Part shown: one piece after another, positions 14,941-22,195 of the stretch
How positions within the stretch are numbered: the stretch's first letter is position 1
Layout of the letters: each line of letters begins with the position of its first letter
NCBI RefSeq assembly: GCF_003852425.1
Contig: NZ_QAJN01000006.1
Coordinates: 62,368-126,367 of the forward strand
Length of the DNA stretch: 64,000 nucleotides
From: Paucibacter sp. KBW04
GTDB taxonomy: Bacteria; Pseudomonadota; Gammaproteobacteria; Burkholderiales; Burkholderiaceae_C
Direction: 5' to 3'
Program-made: the position numbers and the translations under genes
The notes under the pieces: model-generated
What the model saw: only the letters and a program-made list of their open reading frames with translations
Databases searched by the model: none
What the model was told of the DNA's origin: nothing

Positions 14941-17754
14941 TCAGTACTTGATCCTTGCGGTCAGATAGAACTGGCGGCCGTTCTTGTAGATGGAGCGCGG
15001 CTGCTGGTCGTTCAGGGCGTAGTACTTGAGCACCGGGTCGTTGAGGTTCTGCCCATCCAGGCTGAAGGAGAAGTTCTCGTTCAGCTTGTAGCCCAGCGAG
15101 GCCGACCAGACCCCGCCGGCTTGCTGATTGAAGTCCAGCCCGCGGTCCTGACCCACATACATTTCCGAACGGTGCGCGTAGTTGCTGCGCAAGCTCCAGC
15201 TCTCGGTCTCGAAATAGCCACCGATACCGAAGGTGTGCTTGGCCGCACCGCGCAAGGCATGGCCTTTCTCGTCGGCGGCATCGGTATAGGTGTAGTTGGC
15301 GTTGATACCGAAGTTGCCAAACAAGGGCATCTCAAAGGCCGTCTCCAAGCCCTTCACCTTGGCCTTCATATTGACCGGGATGGTCAGCAGATAGTCGTTG
15401 AGGCCGGTGCCCAAGAGCTTGCCGTCGGCATCCCGGTACTCGGTCTGGTACTTGCGGGTGCTGCTACCCAGGCCGATATAGCTGTCCATATTCATATAGA
15501 ACAAGCCGGCCGAGGCAACAGCACGGGGCGCAAAGTACCACTCCAAGTTGGCATCCAGATTGGTGGAACGCACCGGGTCCAGATAGGGGTTGCCGCCCGA
15601 GCCACTGCCCACATCGCCCGCCTTGCTGGGCCGGCTGAGGCTGACCGCGCCGGACAAGGCGCTGTAGTCCGCCCGGGTCATGGTGCGCGCCAGCGAGAAG
15701 CGCGCCACCAGCTCGCGGCTCAGGTCCAGCTTGAGGCTGGCGCTGGGCAGAAAGTCGGTGTAGCTGCGATCGCTGGTGGTAGGCAGGAAGGGGCCGAAGG
15801 CGGAGCTGGTGTCGGCGCCCGGTGTGCTGGCCAGGGCCGCATCGGCATAGCTGGCACTGGACTGCGTGCGAACCGCGCGCAGACCCAGCACGCTGGACCA
15901 ACCCTTGCCTTCCAGATGGCCTTGCAGATAGGCGGCCGTCGTGCTTTCCTCGACCTTATACTCCTTGGTCCAGTCACGGCGGAGGGGCAGCTCGCGGCGT
16001 GCGAACTTGGCCAGGCTGGCCAGCTGCTCGGGGGTGAAGTAGGCGACCTGAGTCGGGAAACCCGTGCCCAAGCCAGAGCCATAGTTGCCGGGGTAGAACT
16101 GGCCTTGCGCCGGAATATTCGCCGGGTTCTTCGGCGACAGCTTGGCATCGGAGCAGCCATAGCTGTTCGGATACTTGTCCGTATCGAAGGACGAGCCATC
16201 CGAGCACTGCGGGCCCTGGCCGACGATGCGGCCGGAGTCGCGCTCATGCTGGGCATGGCGAACGCCGAACTTGAGCAAGGTCAGCGGGCCGCTCTCGAAA
16301 GCGTACTCGCCATCCACTTGGCCCCAGCTCTCGCTGTCCTTGACGACCATCTTCTGCTCGCCCCAGATCCAGCCGAACTGCCAACCTTCGTTCTTGCTCG
16401 GGTTGTAGCCAATATTGAACTCGGGCGCGGTGTCGGCACCCTTGAGCTTCCAGGCCGCACCGCCGCCGATAGAGTCCAGCTGGAATACATTCTGGGACAC
16501 GGTCTCGCCCTGGCCCTTGGAGCTGCCCAGCTTGCCGCTCAGGCTTAGGGCCTGGTTGACCCGCCACTTGCCGTCCAGGTTGACGAAGTTGGCGCTGGCC
16601 TTGGAGTCGGGGCGCGAGATGGGGTCCACCTCGCCATACTTCTTTCCGGCCACCGGCGCAAACTTGGCCTCGACCAAGGTCTTGATGCCGCCGGCTTGCT
16701 GAATGACATAGCCCGGCAGTGGCGCCTGGCCGCTGCCCTGACCAAGGATGTCATTGCCCATCACCAGATAGTTGTTGTTGTAGTTTTTGGCGTCCATCTG
16801 CGAGGTGAAGGCCGAGAGCCCCAGCTCCACATCCTGGCTGGGCCGCAGCTGCAGCTCCAGCAAGCCGCCGACGCGCTTGCGCTCCTGCTGGAACAAGCTG
16901 GTGCCGATGGAGCGTGGGTAGTAGACGCCCGCCAGATCGGGATTGGTCAGCGCGATGGCGCTGCCCGGCTTGATCTGTTCATAACTCAGCGTTTCGACGC
17001 CATCACGGCGCAGATGGCGCTCCTCGCTGAAGGCCTGCAGCAGCGCGCCAAAGGTCTTGGCCTCGTTCTTGAAAGCGAACAGACCGCTGAGCTGCGGGTC
17101 GGTCTTGCCGGCCAGCTGAGAATGCACCGCACCGATAGAGGCCTCGACCGTCATGGACTTGCTGAAGTCCAGCGGCTTGCGGGTGATGATGTTGACCGAG
17201 CCTGTGGTGCCGCCCTCGACCTGGGCGGCTTCAGGCGCCTTGCTCACCACCAGCTGGCTCACCAGCGAGGAGGGCAGCAAGGCGAAGCTGACGCTGCGGC
17301 CGGCGGCCGAGCCGAACTGGCTCAAGACAAACCAGTCGCCATTGGCCACGCTATGGCCGTTGATCAAGGTCTGGGTCAGGCTGGGGTCGGTGCCGCGCAG
17401 GCCGACGCGATCGCTCTCGTCAAAGCCACCCTCACCGGAGACCGCATTGCTGACGTTGACGCCCGGAATGCGGGCCAGGGAGTCGGCCACGTTTTTGTCC
17501 GGCATCTTGCCGATGTCTTCGGCGCTGATGACGTCCACATGATGATCGGCATTGCGCTTGACCTTGAGCGACTTCTCCTGCGAGGCGCGGATGCCGGTGA
17601 CCACCACGGTCTCCAGCTGTTGCGCCTCAGAGGCCTTGGGCGGCGTGCTGGCCGCCGGCGCGGTCTGCGCCTGTGCCGCGGCAGCCGCTGCAAGACTGAG
17701 GATGGCGATGGTCGTTTTACTAACTGCGAAGTTTGACGGATAGGAACGATTCAT
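14941..17754 (-). CDS. TonB-dependent receptor, Xanthomonas/Caulobacter carbohydrate type
   Basis: The 937-residue outer-membrane receptor has a signal peptide ending AAAQAQ (about residue 30), a TonB-box-like ETVVVTGIRASQE and a plug with VDVISAEDIGKMPDKNVADS and RIPGVNV. A long barrel ends in the aromatic YLTARIKY. The KMPDKNVADSLARIPGV phrase marks the family common in polysaccharide-utilising proteobacteria, which import oligosaccharides such as chitin, maltodextrin or xylan fragments with TonB energy. A GGAG lies nine bases before the ATG. It is divergent from a two-component operon across a 124-bp gap with a phased regulator box, so the pair is probably linked in control. Confidence 0.92.
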   Translation of the reverse strand: MNRSYPSNFAVSKTTIAILSLAAAAAAQAQTAPAASTPPKASEAQQLETVVVTGIRASQEKSLKVKRNADHHVDVISAEDIGKMPDKNVADSLARIPGVNVSNAVSGEGGFDESDRVGLRGTDPSLTQTLINGHSVANGDWFVLSQFGSAAGRSVSFALLPSSLVSQLVVSKAPEAAQVEGGTTGSVNIITRKPLDFSKSMTVEASIGAVHSQLAGKTDPQLSGLFAFKNEAKTFGALLQAFSEERHLRRDGVETLSYEQIKPGSAIALTNPDLAGVYYPRSIGTSLFQQERKRVGGLLELQLRPSQDVELGLSAFTSQMDAKNYNNNYLVMGNDILGQGSGQAPLPGYVIQQAGGIKTLVEAKFAPVAGKKYGEVDPISRPDSKASANFVNLDGKWRVNQALSLSGKLGSSKGQGETVSQNVFQLDSIGGGAAWKLKGADTAPEFNIGYNPSKNEGWQFGWIWGEQKMVVKDSESWGQVDGEYAFESGPLTLLKFGVRHAQHERDSGRIVGQGPQCSDGSSFDTDKYPNSYGCSDAKLSPKNPANIPAQGQFYPGNYGSGLGTGFPTQVAYFTPEQLASLAKFARRELPLRRDWTKEYKVEESTTAAYLQGHLEGKGWSSVLGLRAVRTQSSASYADAALASTPGADTSSAFGPFLPTTSDRSYTDFLPSASLKLDLSRELVARFSLARTMTRADYSALSGAVSLSRPSKAGDVGSGSGGNPYLDPVRSTNLDANLEWYFAPRAVASAGLFYMNMDSYIGLGSSTRKYQTEYRDADGKLLGTGLNDYLLTIPVNMKAKVKGLETAFEMPLFGNFGINANYTYTDAADEKGHALRGAAKHTFGIGGYFETESWSLRSNYAHRSEMYVGQDRGLDFNQQAGGVWSASLGYKLNENFSFSLDGQNLNDPVLKYYALNDQQPRSIYKNGRQFYLTARIKY

Positions 17755-17824
17755 AGTTTTTGTCTCCGGGTCGTTTCACTGGTGTTGAACTGGTAGCTAC
17801 TGTCTCGCCGGTGGATTCAGAACC

Positions 17825-17870
17825 CTTAAAGGCTTTCTTAATCTTTCTTTAAGAGCCTCTCACGTAGACT
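17825..17870. promoter_or_regulatory. Phased CTTAA box in the divergent TonB-receptor / response-regulator promoter
   Basis: CTTAAA (17825) is followed by CTTAAT (17837) and TTTAAG (17848); the last two are exactly 11 bp apart, fitting YTTAAK-N5-YTTAAK. Eleven bases on is a -10-like TAGACT (17865-17870), with the regulator ATG at 17879. This predicts a leaderless or very short-leader message. The box could serve the receptor gene on the other strand as well. Confidence 0.6.
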
Positions 17871-17878
17871 GCGCAGCC

Positions 17879-18541
17879 ATGAAGGTATGCATAGTGGAAG
17901 ATGACCTGGCGCTGGGGCGCTCCCTGCAATCCGCCCTGCAGGATGCCGGTCATGAAGTGGTCTGGGTACGACGCCTGATCGACGCCCGACATTGGCTGCG
18001 CGAGGACAGCTTTGACGCCTTGCTGCTGGACCTCAGCCTGCCCGACGGCGATGGGCTCAATGCCTTGCGGCATTGGCGGGCGGAAGGTTTGCGTCTGCCC
18101 ATCCTCGTCATCACCGCCAGGGATAGCATCGAAGATCGACTGACCGGGCTGGACCTGGGGGCGGACGACTATGTGCTCAAACCCTTCATCACGGCCGAGC
18201 TGTTGGCGCGCCTGCGTGCGGTGGCGCGACGGGCGGGCCGCTGGTCGGAAGACGCCGGCAGCAATCGCTGGACCTGCAAAGACCTGCTGCTGGACGACGC
18301 GCGCATGACGCTGAGCCGCAAGGGGCAGCAGATTCATCTGTCTAAAACCGAGTTCGCCTTGATGCGCACCTTGATGCGCTATGCAGAACGGGTGCTGACG
18401 CGCAGCGAGCTGGAAGCACGCGCCCTGCCCCATAGCGAAGGCCAGGCGCTTGATGTGCACATCTTCAATCTGCGCAAGAAAATCGGTGAGGGCTATGTGC
18501 GCACCGTGCGCGGCATTGGCTACACGCTGGAGAGCGAATGA
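17879..18541 (+). CDS. OmpR-family response regulator (QseB/PmrA type)
   Basis: The 220-residue regulator has a receiver domain with acidic pocket VEDDL (residues 6-10), phospho-Asp51 in LLLDLSLPDGDGL, and Lys101 in ADDYVLKPF. A winged-helix DNA-binding domain ends ALDVHIFNLRKKIGEGYVRT. These phrases are typical of the QseB/PmrA/BasR branch. No Shine-Dalgarno precedes the ATG, in keeping with a leaderless message. The stop overlaps the kinase start by ATGA. It probably binds the phased TTAAG boxes in this window, including the one in its own promoter (inference). Confidence 0.92.
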   Translation: MKVCIVEDDLALGRSLQSALQDAGHEVVWVRRLIDARHWLREDSFDALLLDLSLPDGDGLNALRHWRAEGLRLPILVITARDSIEDRLTGLDLGADDYVLKPFITAELLARLRAVARRAGRWSEDAGSNRWTCKDLLLDDARMTLSRKGQQIHLSKTEFALMRTLMRYAERVLTRSELEARALPHSEGQALDVHIFNLRKKIGEGYVRTVRGIGYTLESE

Positions 18542-20025
18542 ACGTGTTCATCAACTGGCGCCAACGCAGCTTGCTGCGGCGACTGCTGCTGGGTTTCTCC
18601 GGCGTCATGCTGGTGGCCTGGCTGGGCCTGCTGGCCTACGAGGTCTACAACCTGCGCCACAACCATGCCAGGGGCGCCGAGGTGTGGAACCGCCGTATCA
18701 ATGAAAAAACCTTGCTCACCTTGCAGCATCTGGACCTGCAGAAAGTGAACCTGCCCGCCTATCTCAATGGCACGGAGGCGATCACACGCGAGGCCTACAA
18801 AGACACCCATGACCTGCCGCCCGGCGTGCATCTGCAGATTTGGTTGGACGGCCGGCAGATCTTCAGCAGCGAGGCCGGCAAAGGCCTGGACAGCCCGACG
18901 CCGGAAGGCTGGGTCAGCCACCGGCTCAGCGGGCCGGCCCGCCTGGACGATGCCAGCGGCGGCCGCCTGGAGCTGCGGCGCGACCAAGAAATTTGGGGCG
19001 GCTGGTTCCTCTCTCTGGGTGGCCTGGCCTATTTCTTACGCCCCCTGCTTTACTGCCTGCCCTTTCTGCTGCTGCCGGCCCTGCTGCTGGTGCGCCGCGG
19101 CCTGGCGCCGCTGCGCGATATCGGCGCGCAGATCGAGCACCGCTCGGTGCAAGACCTGACCCCCTTGCCCGAATCGCCCTATGCCGAGTTGAGCCCGGTG
19201 GTGCGCGCCGTCAACCGCCTGATGCAGCGCCTGCAGGAAGGCCTGGACCGCGAGCGAGAATTTTTGCAGGACGCCGCCCATGAGTTGAAAACGCCGCTGG
19301 CCGTGGTGCAGATGAATGGCGAGAGCCTGCTGGGCTGCAGCAGCCCCGAGGCCCGCGTTGCCATCCAGCAGCGCCTGCGCGAAGGCGTGGAGCGGGCCAC
19401 CCATATGGCCGCTCAGTTGCTGGCCCTGGCCCGTTCGCGCGCCGACCTGCTGGAGCAGCAGCTGCGCGAGCAAGACCTCAGCGCCCTCTTGCGCCAGCGT
19501 CTGGCCCTGCTGGAGCCGCTGGCCCATAAGCAGGGCATGGAGCTGGAGCTGGACGCGCCCGAGCACTGCCCGCTGCTGCTGCACCGCGAAACCCTGTGCT
19601 CCCTGATCGACAACCTGGTCGACAACGCCATCCAGTACGCCCGCGAAGGCGGCTGGGTGAAGATCAGCCTGAGAGCTGACACAGAAGGCGAGGAACCTGG
19701 CTGGTTGCTATGCGTCAGCGACCAGGGGCCGGGCATCCCGCCCGAGCAAAGACAGCGGGTGTTTGAGCGCTTTTACCGCCTGGCCGGGCAGGAACAACCG
19801 GGCAGTGGCCTGGGCTTGTCCATCGCGGAGCGGGCGGCGGCCCAGCATGGCGGCACCGTCACACTGGACTCGGGTCCGCAGGGTCGCGGCCTGACGGTGA
19901 CGGTGCGACTGCCTTGCCAGGCAGAGCAGGGCATCGTCGCGCAAGGCTCGCAGGCTGCGCACCCAGCCCGAAGCCTGCGGCGCGGGATTCAGGGTTTCAG
20001 GTTCCGGCGAAGCTCGGCGCTGTAG
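18538..20025 (+). CDS. Sensor histidine kinase (QseC/PmrB type)
   Basis: The 495-residue inner-membrane kinase has TM1 near residues 14-36, a periplasmic region of about 125 residues and TM2 near 163-185. The catalytic core follows: FLQDAAHELKTPLAVVQMNG, NLVDNAIQYA, DQGPGIPPEQ and GSGLGLSIAERA. It phosphorylates the regulator encoded by the overlapping gene upstream. Compared with the paralogue at 13234-14622 it carries about 30 extra C-terminal residues with no family signal. That tail overlaps the end of the convergent GntR gene by 37 bp, suggesting the original stop was lost. The sensed ligand is unknown. Confidence 0.92.
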   Translation: MNVFINWRQRSLLRRLLLGFSGVMLVAWLGLLAYEVYNLRHNHARGAEVWNRRINEKTLLTLQHLDLQKVNLPAYLNGTEAITREAYKDTHDLPPGVHLQIWLDGRQIFSSEAGKGLDSPTPEGWVSHRLSGPARLDDASGGRLELRRDQEIWGGWFLSLGGLAYFLRPLLYCLPFLLLPALLLVRRGLAPLRDIGAQIEHRSVQDLTPLPESPYAELSPVVRAVNRLMQRLQEGLDREREFLQDAAHELKTPLAVVQMNGESLLGCSSPEARVAIQQRLREGVERATHMAAQLLALARSRADLLEQQLREQDLSALLRQRLALLEPLAHKQGMELELDAPEHCPLLLHRETLCSLIDNLVDNAIQYAREGGWVKISLRADTEGEEPGWLLCVSDQGPGIPPEQRQRVFERFYRLAGQEQPGSGLGLSIAERAAAQHGGTVTLDSGPQGRGLTVTVRLPCQAEQGIVAQGSQAAHPARSLRRGIQGFRFRRSSAL

Positions 20026-20777
20026 ATCGCCGCCTCACCGCAGCGATAGCGCTGGCACAGCTCCAAGGCCTGACCGGCGGCGCTGTAGCGAATCTGCAGA
20101 ATGTGCAAGAGCGCCGTGCCCGGCGGCACAGCCAAGGCCTCGGCTTGCTCGGCGCTGGCGGCCTGCACCCCCACTCTTTGCAGCAGGCGGGTGGGGCCCA
20201 GGCCCTGCGCCTCAAACCAAGCACCCAGGTCACTCAGCTCAGCCAAGGCCGGCGGCAACATCGGGCCGTCGGGCCTGAAGGGCAAGCTGCTGAGACACAG
20301 CTCCGACATGGCATGCGGGCCTTGGAGATGCAGAAGGCGGCGGCGTATCACCTGGCTGCCTGCGCTCAGCCCCAGGGCGAGGAGCTCGTCCGCCTGGGCC
20401 CTGTGCAAGACCTGGGGCAAGGCGGGCGCTGCCTGGGTGAGCAGCGGCGCTTGCGCGCCCAAGGCGGCGGCCGTCACATAACTGCCCGAACCCTGGCGTC
20501 GCGTCAGCAAGCCGCGTTCGCGCAAGACGTTCAAGGCCTTGCAAGCCGTCTCTCGCGAGACGGCCATCATGCAAGACAGCGCTCGCTCCGAGGGCAAGGC
20601 GTCCAGGCCAGACCAGCGGCCCTGGCGCAAGTCCTGATTGAGGCGTTGCGCCAAACTCAGATAGAGCGGCATGCGCGGCTCACGCACCGCGGCTTCGGCC
20701 CGCGCCCCAAAAGATTTCGGCGCGCCACTCAAGCCGCTGCCCGTGCTTGCAAAACCGCTGCTGGACGCCATCGCCAC
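19989..20777 (-). CDS. GntR-family regulator, HutC/NagR subfamily (UTRA domain)
   Basis: The 262-residue regulator has an N-terminal winged helix (about residues 40-105: PLYLSLAQRLNQDLRQGRW, LPSERALS, ETACKALNVLRERGLLTRR, GSGSYV). A UTRA ligand-binding domain follows, with IRRRLLHLQGPHAMSELCLS. UTRA regulators of this type respond to phosphorylated sugars, for example NagR/YvoA to GlcN6P, which fits the amino-sugar genes nearby. The start ATG 20777 has GGGGAG about nine bases upstream. A phased box with a -10 lies directly upstream, so it may itself be controlled by the two-component system. The effector is inferred. Confidence 0.85.
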   Translation of the reverse strand: MAMASSSGFASTGSGLSGAPKSFGARAEAAVREPRMPLYLSLAQRLNQDLRQGRWSGLDALPSERALSCMMAVSRETACKALNVLRERGLLTRRQGSGSYVTAAALGAQAPLLTQAAPALPQVLHRAQADELLALGLSAGSQVIRRRLLHLQGPHAMSELCLSSLPFRPDGPMLPPALAELSDLGAWFEAQGLGPTRLLQRVGVQAASAEQAEALAVPPGTALLHILQIRYSAAGQALELCQRYRCGEAAIYSAELRRNLKP

Positions 20778-20801
20778 ACTCCCCTCTGATCACTGGCCCT
20801 G

Positions 20802-20856
20802 ACTATGCAGGGCGAGTTTCAAGCCGAGAAAAAGATTGGCTTAAGAATGGCTAAAG
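20802..20856 (-). promoter_or_regulatory. Four-repeat phased box and -10 upstream of the GntR regulator
   Basis: On the minus strand: CTTTAG (20856-20851), CTTAAG (20845-20840), CTTTTT (20834-20829) and CTTGAA (20823-20818), each start 11 bases apart. Ten bases later is CATAGT (20807-20802) as a -10, leaving a short leader containing a Shine-Dalgarno. The one perfect CTTAAG and the exact phasing make this a good member of the set. Confidence 0.55.
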
Positions 20857-20873
20857 CCCCGAACGCCCCAAGC

Positions 20874-22055
20874 TCACAGAGGCGGCGGCACAAGCACGAT
20901 GCAAGCCGGGCTGGGCGTGGCGATGAACTGCCCGCCAAAGCGCAGCCCACCATCGCGGGCATCGCGCTCAAACACGGCCACATGGTCGCTGCGCTGATTG
21001 CAGACGAACAGCCGCCGCTGCGCAGCGTCAAACGCAAAGCTGCGCGGGTAAGAGCCCTGCGCCCACACCTCAGCCTGCCAACGCGGGCGGCCATCGGCCT
21101 CCAAGGCAAAGATGGCGATGGAGTCGTGCAGGCGATTGAGCGCATAAAGCTGCCGGCCGTCGCGGCTGAGCAGGAGGTCGGAGGCATAGCTGCGGCCGGC
21201 AAAACCCGGCGGCAAACTGCTCAGGCTGGCCCGTGGCTGCAGCCGCCCACTGTCCGCATCCAGACTCAGCCATTGCAGGGTCGAACTTTGTTCATTGAGC
21301 AAATAAAGCTGCCCAGCCAGCCGCGGGTGGAAGGCCAGATGCCGGGGCCCGCTGCCGGCCGCCAGTTGCAGACGCTGTGCCAGCAGCAAGCGCCCGCTCG
21401 CAGCATCAAAACGCCAGCAGCTGAGGAGATTCAGGCCCAGATCGGTTGCCAGCACAAAGTGCCCGCTGGGGTCGGCCAAGGCCATATGCGCATGCGGCGC
21501 CGGCCCGGCCGCCACTCCAGGCGCAGCCTCAATCTGGCTGGCTGCCGCCAAGCGGCCATCGCCCGCCAAGGGCAGCACCGCGATATGGCCCGAGCCATAG
21601 TTCGCCACAAATGCATGGCGGCCGCCCGGATGCAGGCTCAGATGCACCGGCCCCGCACCGCCCGAGGCCACGGTGGACAAATGCCGCAAGGGTGCTTCAG
21701 CATCGGCTTCGATCGCATAGCTGCTGATCGAGCCACTGCGTCGCCCCTCAAAGTTCTCATGCTCGTTGACGGCGTACAGGCGCCGCCCGTCGGGCGAGAG
21801 CGTTAGCCAGCTGGGGCTGTGGGCGTTGGCCGCGGCGAGGCGCGCAGGGCCTAGCAAGCCCAAGCCTCCCTGCGCCTCATCGATTGAATAGCGAAGGCTT
21901 TGAATGCCCTGCGCCTCGGGCGCATAGCCGCCGATCAAGGCCAAGCCCAACGAGCCGCTCACAGCGGCGAGCGGCACCGAAGCCTCGGCCATGGCGCCGC
22001 CCCCCAAACAAGGCAAGGCCGCCGCGCCTTGCAGCAATCGGCGTCGATTCAACAC
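20874..22055 (-). CDS. Exported lactonase-like seven-bladed propeller (YbhE/6-phosphogluconolactonase family)
   Basis: The protein from GTG 22055 has 393 residues and opens MLNRRRLLQGAAALPCLGGG, a twin-arginine signal. GTG was chosen because AAGGAGA sits six bases before it; ATG 22127 in the same frame is the alternative. The body shows YbhE-type blades: SPSWLTLSPDGRRLYAVNEH, GPVHLSLHPGGRHAFVANYG, PRHLAFHP and YASDLLLSRDGRQLYALNR. Family members include 6-phosphogluconolactonase and muconate cycloisomerase-like proteins. Export argues for an aldonolactone substrate in the periplasm (inference). It follows the TonB receptor gene on the same strand. Confidence 0.82.
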   Translation of the reverse strand: MLNRRRLLQGAAALPCLGGGAMAEASVPLAAVSGSLGLALIGGYAPEAQGIQSLRYSIDEAQGGLGLLGPARLAAANAHSPSWLTLSPDGRRLYAVNEHENFEGRRSGSISSYAIEADAEAPLRHLSTVASGGAGPVHLSLHPGGRHAFVANYGSGHIAVLPLAGDGRLAAASQIEAAPGVAAGPAPHAHMALADPSGHFVLATDLGLNLLSCWRFDAASGRLLLAQRLQLAAGSGPRHLAFHPRLAGQLYLLNEQSSTLQWLSLDADSGRLQPRASLSSLPPGFAGRSYASDLLLSRDGRQLYALNRLHDSIAIFALEADGRPRWQAEVWAQGSYPRSFAFDAAQRRLFVCNQRSDHVAVFERDARDGGLRFGGQFIATPSPACIVLVPPPL

Positions 22056-22195
22056 CTCGATCTCCTTTTGATGGCTGCCTTCAGGCACGGCGGGCAAGCC
22101 ACCATCGCCACTCTTCACGTTCTTCATCCCAGCGCTTGATTGAACCCAAGGTGGGCGAGCGTAGCAGCCCGGGCGTGAATGCGCGGCGAGCCGGC

